Below are positions 11,540-23,500 of a DNA stretch of 64,000 nucleotides, piece by piece. The stretch covers positions 61,983,915 through 62,047,914 of the forward strand of contig OX387183.1 of assembly GCA_947561395.2 (NCBI GenBank). The letters run 5' to 3'. The DNA is from Buxus sempervirens. Taxonomy: Eukaryota; Streptophyta; Magnoliopsida; Buxales; Buxaceae. The notes beneath the pieces were generated by a model, which worked only from the letters and a program-made list of their open reading frames with translations, ran no database searches and was not told the DNA's origin. Numbering within the stretch: the stretch's first letter is position 1; each line of letters opens with the position of its first letter. Both the position numbers and the translations under genes were made by a program.

Positions 11540-12499
11540 TTAAGGCACATATTCATTCTCGAGGACCGGTTGGGTCCGAGTCCCCATTGCCACCGGTGCC
11601 CGTGTATTACCAACTGAGGTCATGTGCAGGGCTTCTCCCACATCCGCAGCCTTCTCCATCTTCTGCATTTTCTGCCTGTGTTTGTACTTGTGCAACCACG
11701 CTACTAAGAAACCCAACAGAACCAACAACAGAAACCCCCCCAGCACAGAACCTACAATTATCCAAGTCTTTCGCTTATTCTTCTTTTCACCTGTTGGCGT
11801 GGGAGATACTGGTGCTGGGGAAGGGACGGGCGGTGGAACCGCCGTAGAATTGACCACAATAGAGAAATGGCCTTGCGTGAATGTTGAACAGATATTGCCA
11901 GACACTACATTTTTCAACTCCACCTTACCATTCAGATCAAAGAAGATACACTTTGCAGTTGAACCATTTGGTACCGATTTCACATCTGGAAACTTAATCG
12001 ATATGGGTCTATCAAATGCCCTTATTTCCAACTCTGGTAAATTTGTTGCAGACAAATTAGATGCATCATAAGCAAGGAGGCCAACCACAGGAGCCAAATA
12101 AGTGTAATTGGAATACGGATAGTAGACCAAAGACCAGTTGCCAAGGCTCTGGTAAACCAGAGCAAGCCTCTCCACATAAGGCTGCACGCGAACCTTAGAG
12201 GGTATGTGAAACTCACTGTAGGTCAAGCCTCTCTTTCTGAAGCTACCACTCCTCAGCCTGATTGCTTGAATTCTAATCCCAGTTAAATTCGACGGCACGG
12301 TACCATCATAAGGAATGCCTGTTCGAGGACGAATAGAAGGAAAAGCCTTGTAAGCATAGCCCTGAAGCAATGCATCCAATGTGCGTGCACGGTTTCTTGA
12401 AGATCCTGGAGATTGAGCTCTGAGCTCAGATGACCAGATGATGCACAGCAACGGCAGAAGCATCGCGAGACTTCGGAGAAGCCCCATCGATGCTTCCAA
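11540..12499 (-). CDS. DUF1191 family type I membrane protein
   Basis: A single uninterrupted frame of 319 residues. It shows a signal peptide (about 1-28, hydrophobic LAMLLPLLCII), an extracellular domain with at least six N-glycosylation sequons (NLT71, NWS121, NYT131, NLS148, NGS178, NST217), and the motif start TLDALLQGYAYKAF typical of plant DUF1191 proteins. A proline-rich hinge (PPPVPSPAPVSPTPT, about 222-236) precedes one transmembrane helix (about 245-269, starting TWIIVGSVLGG) and a basic, then acidic, cytosolic tail ending ENEYVP. The family is plant-specific and has no established biochemical role; the layout suggests a plasma-membrane or endomembrane surface protein. The first ATG is chosen; Met5 would also keep the signal peptide. 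Intronless coding is usual for this family as I recall it. Confidence 0.85.
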   Translation of the reverse strand: MEASMGLLRSLAMLLPLLCIIWSSELRAQSPGSSRNRARTLDALLQGYAYKAFPSIRPRTGIPYDGTVPSNLTGIRIQAIRLRSGSFRKRGLTYSEFHIPSKVRVQPYVERLALVYQSLGNWSLVYYPYSNYTYLAPVVGLLAYDASNLSATNLPELEIRAFDRPISIKFPDVKSVPNGSTAKCIFFDLNGKVELKNVVSGNICSTFTQGHFSIVVNSTAVPPPVPSPAPVSPTPTGEKKNKRKTWIIVGSVLGGFLLLVLLGFLVAWLHKYKHRQKMQKMEKAADVGEALHMTSVGNTRAPVAMGTRTQPVLENEYVP

Positions 12500-14509
12500 A
12501 TAGTGACAAAGCCAAAAGGAACCCGATCAAGCGACTTTCACAGACCCTCGGCAAGCACCCTCAACTGAACAACAAAAATAATGCCAGAAATGGGTAGTCC
12601 AAGTTTGAACAGATGTCTAATTGAATGTAGGAAGAAGCTTCCAAGTCACTCTCCAGGATTCAATCTCAGTAAAAAGAAAACTATTCGAGTGTCCAACGGA
12701 TAATCGGAAAAGCAAAGGATCCCTCGATGGATATAATAAAGCAATTCTGAAGCTTTAAACCGTTACAACCTTGTGCCTTACACCTCTTTTCTCCAGTGGA
12801 ATCCTTCTAAAAGAGACCTCAAGGGATCAGGCACGGAAAAAGACGATCCACGAATCTTTCCAGCCAGCATTTCATCTCTCAGAACCAAAAACCTCAGTTT
12901 TCTTCTTTCAGCATTTCTCCAGCATGAACGAATAAAAAAATTGAAATTTACAGAAAAATGCAAATAACCCAAACTTCTTCAAACAGCCAAGACACTGAAT
13001 TTATTTTCTGAATTTTTGCAATATTACAGTGCCAGATAGTCAGTCTTGAATGACTCATCAAAGAACATGCAAGAAAAGTCACATAAACTGTAGTTGGGAC
13101 GAAATACCTGATCTTAATAAAGCAATAACCAGATTTCAGTGGAAAACACTACAATCTTCGATTCACCGGCAATGGAGGTTTTCCTCAACGTTTCTGAAGC
13201 AAAATGCTCCAAAGACTTAACCAAGAAAACTATGTACTTCCGGATCCACTGAAATATCCACTATTGTAGTAGAAATGCAGTCGTACGTCAGATTTACAAA
13301 GTGAAATCCTCCAGAAAACACACCAAACCTTGGAAAAAACCCTAAAAGATCCCCACAGATCCCCATTTTCCCACTATGAGAAGCGCTAAAAATCCTTAAC
13401 TTCAAGCCGAACTGAACGCCCTAAAGATTGGCTAAAGCTTCAATTTCTCCACATTTTCAACAGAATCGAGCGGAGAATCAGCCAAAAATCTAGCTGAACA
13501 GAACCACATGGAATTCCGTATACATTAAAGTGTGAGATTCTTCAGGAAACTCCTTCAATAGGAATCTCAGCGATGAGAAAGGCAAAAAACGGGTAGAAAG
13601 CAGTAATGAGGAACATCAAATCCCCTTGGAGATCAAAACCGAAGAGATAAGCTCCAGAGTAACCAACAACAGATAGAGCGGAGAGCTTGCGAGCCTGAAA
13701 TACAGAACGTAAAAATGCTTTAGACTTTAGAGAATGGTAAAACGCTGATAAACCCCACGCAGTTTTCTCTCTGACCATAATACCCATTACACGTAGAAAA
13801 TAGACGAAGGAATCGCTTTAGCAGCCTCGTACCCGGTTAATAGGTAGGCAACAGATATGACAACGTTCAAATCTATATCTATATATTTACTACTACAACT
13901 ACCTTAATTGCTTTTAATTTTCATATACTTAAAAGATCTTTTTTCTTATAGTCTTTAACTTCACATTACTTGTTTATTGTTATCTTCTAAACTATTAATC
14001 CACTTAAAAGAATTTTAATAAAAATATAATAGTAAATCATATTTTTCTTTTCTAATACTCATCTCTTTAAAAAGTTTCACACGTTATCTTCTCTAATACT
14101 TCTCTAAGATTTTTCTTATCTACTTATAAGGAAAAAAATATTTATTCATTAAATGAGAGATATTTATCCATTCATACATAAATCATTCCAAATCCTTATC
14201 TAATAAAATCAAAAAAAAAATGAAAAAGGAGAATCCCATTAAAATTGGAAATCTTTTATAACTAATAAGATATTATTTAGAATATAAATAATATTCTATT
14301 TAATAATTTCTCTATTAAATAATATTAAATATTTATAATATATTCAAGTTATCAAAAAAATCTAACATTTTCATTTAATAACCAGTTTGTTACTAAAAAA
14401 TAAAATCAATCTTAACGTGCAGCGCACATTCACAATTACTTGTGCAAAACAAGTGGATGAAACTCATGAAAGTGGAGGTTCCTAAAAAGGCCCCAAAAAG
14501 AAGTAAGTA
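12500..14509 (-). promoter_or_regulatory. Upstream/leader region of the DUF1191 gene and AT-rich spacer
   Basis: No coding exon is convincing. The minus-strand frame at 13542-13787 is not recognised and is more likely leader or chance. On the minus strand a TATATAGAT motif lies near 13887-13879, so transcription could start near 13850, leaving a long leader, possibly with an intron, before the ATG at 12499. From about 13900 to 14440 the sequence is extremely AT-rich with no gene. Confidence 0.25.
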
Positions 14510-14517
14510 TGTGCTAG

Positions 14518-15108
14518 TAGGGGTGTAATCCGGTTTGTTTGATTTGGTTTTTGTGCTAAACCTAAACTAAACCGAATTATGTTCATCAAAACTGAAAAGA
14601 GAACCAAACCAAATTTTAAACCGAAACTATATATAATATCCGTAAAGTTTAAACCATATTGTTTACAAGAATATAAATGTGAATAATATTGTTTACTAGA
14701 AAATGAAAATGGTATTTCTATAATCTTACATTAATAAAAAAAAATTAAGTCACATACATAATAAAAACTTATCTCCTCCTAGTAAATAATATCAATATAA
14801 AATAAACTTCTTCTGAAGAGAGATTCCTACAAAGATAAATAGTAGGCTTTGACAAAAAAAGTGTGGTAAGAGGTTTTGAAATTTGTGTATATATATTATA
14901 TGTAGTATAAAATTATAAATATATAATAATATAGTTCGGTTTTTGGATTTGTTCAGTTTCTCAACCACCTAACTGTAAACCAAACCAAACTAATTCGGTT
15001 TATATTTTTTCAAATCAAAACCGAACCAAACTAAGATAAAACCAAACTGAAAACTTTTTATTTAGTCCGATCAGATTTCGGTTTACACCGAACCAATTGA
15101 CACCCTTA
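14518..15108. mobile_element. Non-autonomous hAT transposon (591 bp)
   Basis: The ends read TAGGGGTGTAATCCGG and AATTGACACCCTTA, which are hAT-type terminal inverted repeats (TAGGG start). The flanking 8-bp target duplications are TGTGCTAG (14510-14517) and TGGGCTAG (15109-15116), one mismatch. Subterminal regions are packed with CGGTTT and AAACCGAA motifs in both orientations, as expected for transposase-binding repeats. There is no transposase frame. Confidence 0.85.
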
Positions 15109-16289
15109 TGGGCTAGGTTGGAAAGTGCAGGTCCATATATATGTCAAAGGCATTCAATCACTTTGACCAATATTCAATTGTCTAAACCGCCCAAACCATT
15201 CACTCACCTCACCTTGTTTACATGAGAATGAAATATGAGGGACTCTAAGCAGAATTTTAGCCAGGAAAATTATGCAACAAAGTTACGCAGACGTCCTCTT
15301 AGGGTGGAAGGCCCAAGTGTGCCCCATCGCATTAGATGGGAAAACATTCGGGGGGTCAACTCAAAGGCTGTTGACTAGCGACTCTCTTTATTAATGGAAT
15401 TAAGACTTCAAAGCGCATAGCTGTCAGGTGGAAGGGCAGTAAAGAAGAGCTCCAGATGGGTGGCAGAGGAAACTAAGTGCATCGGTACATACATTACAGA
15501 CACGTCGAAAAATGGAAGGAATATATATATATATATATGTTCCCAACCCCAATTCATTAAGATATGATTTCTTCCTATTTCTGTTTATTAAACAACAAAG
15601 AACAACAACATGCCAGCTCATACTTCAGATGAGCCCAGGCTAAACTACGCCATGTGCGGCAGACAGACAAAAGTAGTGGAGCAGGGCTACAATCTTTTTC
15701 TTCTTTCTTTGTTGGCTTCTATCGCCATGTGTAGACGCGTCATTGGCCGCGGGGCTGCTGCCTAGTTAAATTGAACGATTTTGTGTGGAGAAACTTTCCC
15801 TTTTCTTTGTTGGTAGCTGTCTCGCTGACTGTGGGACCACCGTCGGTGATGCTGATGCTTCTTCCTATCGCCAGCTTTCTGCCCGTCTTATTCTCAAATG
15901 ATATATAACTAGAACCGGACACGAGGGAAGATCGGTCCGGTTCAACCACTTCTCTGGAAAGAAGACCTTGTCCATCGGGTGGGGTGAGGCCTCTTGGGCC
16001 GTCTGTAGCTAGGGCTCCCACTCGAACTTCTCTCAGTATTTCTGGAAACGCCCATTATTGCCATCCCTCCGGTCCCATATCCGCATTAAATTTAGGAGTT
16101 TTCTTGTGACATCCTCTGGTTTGTATGTATATGGGAGAAGCACATATATGGGTTCACAAAAAGGTGTCATTCTTGAGGCGAGTGGTAAAGCCTAGGGATC
16201 TCATTCTTTAAGGCCTAGGTTCGGTTCCTCCTTCAAACATTCAAAATATCCTGAAGGTATGAATTTTGTGGGTTTAGTCCTCACTATTA

Positions 16290-16640
16290 GTATTTGGTGG
16301 GCAACTCAGTTTGGTTTGGTCCGGGTTGAAATCAACCCAATACCAAAACGATGTGACTGTCAATCCAAAGCAAAACCAAACCTAACCAGAATTATGAACC
16401 GATCATCCAAACCTAAAAACCATACAGAGCATATTTACCTATATAGGTTTCGATCAATTTGGTATAATGAAACACATTTTAAGTTGAGTTCCTGTTCGGT
16501 TTGATTGGTTTAATTGAGACATCAACCCAAAATTAGTTCGATTTATAGATTTCATAATCAAAACCGAAGTAACCCAAAGTCGATTTAATGTCAGTCGATT
16601 CTCAGTTCTAACCCGTTACCACAAAAAAAAGTTCACAGTT
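16290..16640. mobile_element. Decayed hAT relic related to the element at 54635
   Basis: GCAACTCAGTTTGGTTTGG at about 16300 aligns with the start of the 54635-56062 hAT element (GCAACTCGGTTCGGTTTGG), and similarity continues for about 50 bp (CCGGGTTGAAATCAACCCAA). AAACCGAA-type subterminal motifs follow to about 16640. The 3' terminus and target duplications are not intact. Confidence 0.6.
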
Positions 16641-16999
16641 CTAACCGAAATCAAGGTCCACCTCCACTCCCTTGTGGGATGGGAATGGGAAGGCGGTTTA
16701 AATCCAAAGTAAATAACATACCCAAAAGAAGAAATGCAGAAGGGTTCAAAGGACTGCACACAAAAGCTAGGCTAGAATGGGGCCTCCTTTCCTTTCTCTA
16801 ATCAATTACCTTTTGGAGAACCTTGTTAAAGCGTGGATTATTTTTCTCAAATTCTAACAATTTGCTTAGAGAATAAAATGTCTTTTTGCGGAGATTAAGG
16901 AGCTTTTAACAGAGTTTTCCTCCTTCCATTTCAACTAATTCTACCTACCTATACCGAGAGGCAAACCAAGCAACTAATATTTTTGTAAGCTTTTGCTTT

Positions 17000-19828
17000 T
17001 GATATATATATATATATATATTTGTGCTTCTGAATTAGCTCTCACCCTTCCTTGTTCTTAATTTATTTGATGACATAAGTGGACGAGCAATAACTCGTTC
17101 TATTGGTTTTGTCTTTTCATAATTTTTTTTTGGGAATGATTATTCTTTCCATCTTTCCCCCCAAAAAAAATATATAGAATATATATATTATTTAAGTTAG
17201 CCTTGTATGATATAAAAAGGCCCAAACATTTGCCTGCCCTCCTTGATCACTTATAGGAATAATGTTTTCGATAAACAAATATAGTGAAAAAAGAAAATCT
17301 CGTAATTGACCAAGTAGTATATTTTCTACTCCATGTTTATTATTATAAAAGAAAGAAACTTGTTCAAAGCCAACACTCCAACTTGCTTTCATGCGAAAGT
17401 GAACATCGCTACTACAAAAAGCTTAGGATGAAATCTTCTGCGATGTTATCCTCAATTGTCTTGTGCTATGGGTGTAAGATGTCACCATATGCCGCATCTC
17501 ATGATAAGTGATTTTCCTTGTTGTAAATGTTTCATGTGGGGTCTTCTTGAAATCCTACTGACTGCAAGATGCTTCACATAACATCATCTTAGGTCATAGC
17601 ACAAGACAATCCACGAGAACAAATGCAAAATATTTCCATCCGAAAAGCTGGAGCCAAAATCACGGTCAGCGTGCTGAAATCAAGGAACGGATAAAAAGAA
17701 AAGTGGGATAAACTACTTCGAAAATCTTGGGTTGCCTATTCCTATTAAAAATAGAAATAATTCTAACATCTTTTTGAAAGATAATTAACTTAACAAAGCT
17801 GATTCTATAATTTCTAAGGCTTTATTTCCTCCATATTATCCTACTTGATTTGAACTTTGAGAATGATTCTCATTGTTCCTTTTTATAATTTATTTTTAAT
17901 GTTAAATCAAAAGACTAATTTAAAAAAAAACTAGGTATTGTTATACTTAAAATAAATAACGTATTTTATTTTTTAGTTATTTAAAAAATTATATGTTTTA
18001 TATTAGTAAAAGTCATTAAATTAGAAAAATAATTATTTTTATAAGATTATTCATGTAAATTATAATATATATTTGTCTTTTCCATGTAAAAGTAAAGTTA
18101 CTCTCTATTTAATTAATTAACTTTATCATTCCTAGCAATGTATTAAATTATCCTATAGATTCCAGTCAGTATCTTTTTTTCAAAGTTCTATAAAACTAGT
18201 ATAAACAAACCATTAGTGTTGTAATTTTCTTAATAGTATGTTGGGAAAAAAACCTCTAAATTCCTTCAAACAAGAGAGAAATAAGGACTCCCCATTTTTT
18301 CAAACAAGAGAAAGATCATACAAGAGAGCTATGTTTTGATATAAGTCATGAATTTCTTTTTTGGATAATTGTTATGTTTGGATGTAATTCATTGGTTATT
18401 CTTTAGTATGGTTTTTTCGGGCTACAAAATATGAACCCAAGCTCGACTTCAGACTTAAAATTAAGCCCTGACCAAAACCAAACTAAAGTCTTAGTTCGGG
18501 CTATTATTCTGATTGGGTTGAGTGGGCTTCAAGCGGGTTGAGCAAAACTTACATCCCTAAATACTACACGAGTTGTATCGTTCCCGGGCCGCGTTTGAGT
18601 GTTTGACTAATAGGAGTTGACTCAAATCAGCTTAACAAGTGTCGTGACTTGCTCAACGCCATTTGCCATTGGAAAATTTTTAAACCATTGTGAAAATATA
18701 TATTTAGTTCATCACAAACGTTGTTTAGGTAAGGATTTGGAAATATTCTTTTTTCCATTATACAAACCTAACATACATGTTGAGTTTTAAGGCGATCAAA
18801 AGAACATTAGATAACGAATTAAAATTGTTGTAGGATTATCTTTCTTCTCTTTCTATTTTTCTTTAAAAATTGTTTTAGTAACACTCTAAAAATAAGTTTT
18901 ATCTAAGACAAGAAAATTTGTTAATGTAGAATAAAAATATATATTAGTTTTCATTACAACAAAAAAACAAGTTCGGCTGTGGATTCTCTTTTTCCTTTCC
19001 CGGATTGTTGTGAAAAAAAGACTTTTAAGGACATTAAAATGCATGGAGATTAAGCCCCGTTTGAATAACAAGAGAGTGAATGAAAGTGAAAGAAAATAGG
19101 GTTTTCTTGCATCACGATGGCGTTTGGATAACTGGAAAACTATGGGGCGCACTATTTCTCGAGAGAAAAAAGGATAATAACCGACCAAATTTGTTTCATA
19201 TACCTAAAGGTCGGATTCTGCATCGTGAGAAAAGCAAGCACACATCTTTCCCATGATACCCTTCCTAAATAACTGTATCTTCTCCAAGGAGTACTTCTCA
19301 TGATTTCAAAAACTCTATCGAGAGATTCGAGTACTTCTCACGATTTCAAAAACTCTATAAAGAGAGAAGTGTTGTGGTGGGATTAAATAAAGGGGAAATT
19401 AGTTTTTAGTGTTAATTTTTAAAAGTATTCATATTTCAATCATTAAATGCTTGGTAATTGAAAATTAGTGATACTCTTTAAAAATAATTGAGAATAAAAA
19501 TTATTTTACTATTCACATAAAAAAAAGAAAAAAAAATCTTTAAGAGGTTGGGTATCAATTGCATGATTAAATAATCGACATTTACACCAACAATGTAAGG
19601 AAAAAACAGAGTCAAAGCCATGACTACATGTGATGGTAGGATTGGAATCACATTTAACATTCCAATAACATTCTTACTATTCAAACACAAAATTCTAGAT
19701 TTTCAGTTAAAACTATAAAATTTTCTTGTATCATCCGACGAGTGTTGAGAAAATTACTTCTTAATTTCTTTTACGTCACTTTTATTTTTATTTTTATGTC
19801 ATGTCTTCCTCGCAATCTCACGGTATCC
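17000..19828. other. AT-rich intergenic region without supported gene
   Basis: Only short unrecognised frames occur. (AT)n lies near 17003-17021. A 40-bp tandem duplication sits at 19289-19368 (copies begin GAGTACTTCTCATGATTTC and GAGTACTTCTCACGATTTC). A stretch at about 18400-18580 with CGGGCT/AAGCCC motifs ending in ACATCCCT may be another degraded inverted-repeat element. Nothing else is supported. Confidence 0.45.
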
Positions 19829-19875
19829 AAGTTTACACGTACATTTTTTTTTTGGTAGAAAGTTTACACGTACAT
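19829..19875 (-). mobile_element. Micro retro-insertion (15 bp) with 16-bp target-site duplication
   Basis: AAGTTTACACGTACAT occurs twice, at 19829-19844 and 19860-19875, perfectly. Between the copies lies only TTTTTTTTTGGTAGA. Read on the minus strand this is six bases plus a nine-base poly(A) tail, the structure of an extremely 5'-truncated LINE insertion. Confidence 0.65.
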
Positions 19876-19969
19876 AACGCGGCGTCAACGAGAATTGTTA
19901 ATAATGATGCGCTATGACGCACCTACTCTCGTTCTCTGTGTGTCCACCAATGAGCGAGAAGAAGAAAAT

Positions 19970-20508
19970 GTCAGAGCCGTCATATAAGACGATGCATTTC
20001 CCTTTCACCAGTTGCATTCTACGGAGGGGAGCGAGAACGAGAGGGACAGCGGAGAAAAGATTCGCAAATATTTAATTTGAAACCCTAGGTTGCTCCGACC
20101 TCCCAGAATGCTTCATTTATCGTTAAAAGGGACATGTTGGATTTCTAGGGCAAATCTCTAAATTTCTGGTGTTTCTGCGATTGATTTTCCTCATTCAACA
20201 GGCTGTGGGATTTCCGGAGTTAGGGCTGGTCAAGATAACAGGCAGTGTCTTTGAAATATTTTATTTTACACGATTCCTCTGATTCTGAATTCGTTGACGG
20301 AGTTATCACTTTTGAAGGTAAGATAACACATCATTTTCAAGAAAACTTTGTGATTATGGTTTATATATTTGCCGATCGCGAAGAGCTGCTAAAGAGCGTC
20401 CGAACCCCATTAATTTTGGATTGCTCATAGGTTTTTTCTCCCGGTTGTGTTTTCGCTATTGCTCTTCTTGAAGCGAAGATCAAGGTTAGTGCTAGGGTTT
20501 TTGAGCAA
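19970..20508 (+). promoter_or_regulatory. Core promoter and 5' leader of the RING ligase gene
   Basis: CATATAAG at 19981-19988 is a reasonable TATA box, predicting transcription from about 20010-20020. The leader to 20508 includes an upstream ATG at 20108 opening an 18-codon frame (stop at 20159-20161) that could damp translation. A leader intron is possible (donor-like GGTAAG near 20316) but cannot be fixed without transcripts. Confidence 0.35.
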
Positions 20509-23500
20509 ATGGAAACTTCTGGCAGCAATTCCGATCTGTACCGGAATTCTCCTGGTAATAGTAATCAGAGAAGATACGGAATGCAGTTCTCTGCTTCAAA
20601 TTTCATTCAGGCACCGTTATCGGCTTTGTTGGAGTATTCTGGAATTCTTCGCACCAGGTCTAGTCATCAGGAAACTGAGGCTTTGATCGGTGGAGGTGCT
20701 ACTTCTGGTTTCCGAGACCACATTCAGAACCGGTTGGATTATTCTGTAGCAGGCAGCGGTGATGGGGAGGTCTCAATTAGGATAATTGGTGCTGCAGAGC
20801 AAGATCATATTAGGGTTGGAGCGGGCATCACACCTGCTTCTGCTGGGCAGGTAAGAGAAGTAAATACTGGCGAGAATGATGTTTCTGCCGAGCACCTCAG
20901 TGGAGCAGCAGCATCAGATCATCAGGGGGATGCTGGTAATGAAGTTGGTGGGGCAGGAGAGGGTGTTTCCTTGTCAGCATCATCTTCAATCTCGGCTGCT
21001 AATTCAGGTAGTGGAAGCGCAAATGGGGAGGACACCAACGGGGCGGGGGTCCATAATAGGGATTCTTCTCACCAGAGATATGATATTCAACAGGTTGCAA
21101 GGTGGATTGAGCAGATTCTTCCATTTTCTTTGCTTCTGTTGGTTGTTTTCATTAGGCAGCACTTGCAAGGTATTTGTTACGTTTATGCCCTTCTTTCATA
21201 ATAATGAATGTTGCACTTGATGTTATTCATGGATTGGATGCTTTTACCATTACTACTACTAGTACTTTTACTATTATTATTGTTATCGTTATTGTTATCT
21301 GGATTAGAACTTTGAAACTCTAATGATAGGTCTAGAACATGCTGTGCCTTTTCATCTTCTGAATGAATAAAATGTGTTCACAGAGAATAAAATCAGTAGT
21401 TTGAGATGCTTGAGGTCGTATTGAAAGACTGAAGGAAGGCATGCATGGAACTTTTCTGTGTGATTAGCAAACATAGAGATTAGATTTTATTAATAGAAGG
21501 AAATAGAATCAACGCACATGTATGAAAGTGCCAGCATCTTTGTAGACTACTAGCATACATGATAGTCCGATAAAGATGCAAAATTGACGGGTGATACACT
21601 TGCACCTCTTTATATCTCACAACCCAATGAAAGAGGGTGAATGGAGATTTAGAGCCAATGTCTTTAACATCTTGTTTAGTACCCACAAAATTTGGGCCAT
21701 TCCTTTCCTTCCAACAATTCTGACAAAGTGCTACTGGGCTTAAGTTTCAAATAATATCTTTCGTTTTTTCATTCATTCTCCCCACACTTCTATCAACGGA
21801 CCGTATGAAACAAAATCCATATTCCATGTAGGCACGTCATTTTATCAACTGTCTGTCCTTCCCCTTGGATTGATTATAGGAAATTTTATGTTGATTTTGA
21901 TTCTAAACAGGGTCATCATTTCCTACTCAAATCTAGAAAAGGATACCCTTATGAACCTATTGAATTCAAAATTTTTGTCTCATACCTACTTAGACATCCC
22001 ATCATCATCTCCTCTGTAAACACCCTTGCAGTAAAATGGGACACCCCGCTAGAGGAAAGTTTCATGCCAATGCTATGTGTATAATTGACTACTGCATCCT
22101 TGGAGAGGTCATTTTGGATCCTAATTCCATAAACCCAACCTGAACTTCCAAAAACAAACCGTTTGTCATTCCAATGCATCATATCCTTCTCCATGAGATA
22201 TAGAACGAGAATACAAACAATCAATATCAGATACATCTGCATCATACACCTTTTATTTCTCAAACCCCAATGCCATACTATGTGGATCAACATTTGAGAA
22301 AACTAGCAATCTGATACTCCACTTTCCTATACGTCCATGAGCATTTAGTCATCCCCATCCTATGATCGTAACGATGTGAATGGATCTGATTTTTCTTCCA
22401 CCTGAAATACTATTCCCTTTAAATCTTCCTGAGATAACAAGGGCTGCTGACAGATGCAGGATGCTCTCTGGCAGCCAAGAAGTGGCATGTTTAACTGAGA
22501 GGCTTGACTGAAAGGCTTGCTTTTCCACCATAGAGGGCAAGCAATCTTTTCAACTCAAAGATTAACCAGACGAACCTTGTCAATGCTGCAGACTGAGGTT
22601 GCTTAACTTGTATTCTAAACTATAATTCATCACATCGTTGGTGGACCTATCTATCCCCACATACCTGCCACAAAAACCACCCGGTGCTTGGAACAGACTT
22701 AAACCACTGCAATCTCAGAGGAACACTGACCAACCTTATGCAAGCCCTGTTGTCTTCCAACAGAAGGTTGTTGCTTCTAATGTACCCTTATTCCTTGTGA
22801 TCATCTTTCCAAGACTGTCCTTAAAAGCTTCCATCTTTCATCTTGAAAATATTCTCTGCTGCCTCCACGTAAGGAAACATAAAGCAGATGTGAGGGCTGC
22901 TAAGATTCTGAAGTTCAAGGCTTAAGAAAATCTTCCAAGTTGGCTTTGATGCAAGAGCTGTATAGTCTCCAGGTGGGACAAGAGGAAGATAACAGATTAT
23001 GGACTAAGGAGAAATTAGGAGCATTCACATTGAAATCAGCATTGGAATCCTTAATTTCTACAGGAATCTTGTTCCCGTTGACTAAAGTGATTTAGGCAAA
23101 TCTTATTCAAGTAAGGTGGCTTTCTTTGTATGGGCAGTAGCACTTGATAAAATCCTGATGGCAAATCATTTGCAAAGGTGAGGGTGGCAAATCCCTAATA
23201 GATGCATCATATGTGGCTCATTTACTAGCACATTGTAAAGGTGCTAGCCTGCTGTGGAACTTGATCCATAAAAGGTTGGAAATATCCTGGGTGTAGTCAG
23301 GAAATTTCAGAATGGCACTGGAGTTGTGGGGGTTGGAGGGAGGGCAAGTCTTGTAGGGAGCTGTTATGGAACATAGCTTCGGCAGCCATTTCGTGGGTGG
23401 TGTGGGGAGAGAGGAATTGCAAAATTTTTAAGATACAGAGAGGAACTGGACATAATTGGAGCGTGCCCTTTTGAAGTTAATGCATTGTTGGTTGTCAGTA

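Noticed and set aside
13542-13787. 81-residue minus-strand frame upstream of the DUF1191 gene
   Set aside because: Better explained as leader or chance; no family features and no clear link to a transcript.
15740-16021. 93-residue minus-strand open frame with somewhat higher GC
   Set aside because: No motif, no homology I recognise, no splice context, and it abuts repeats; not enough to call a gene.
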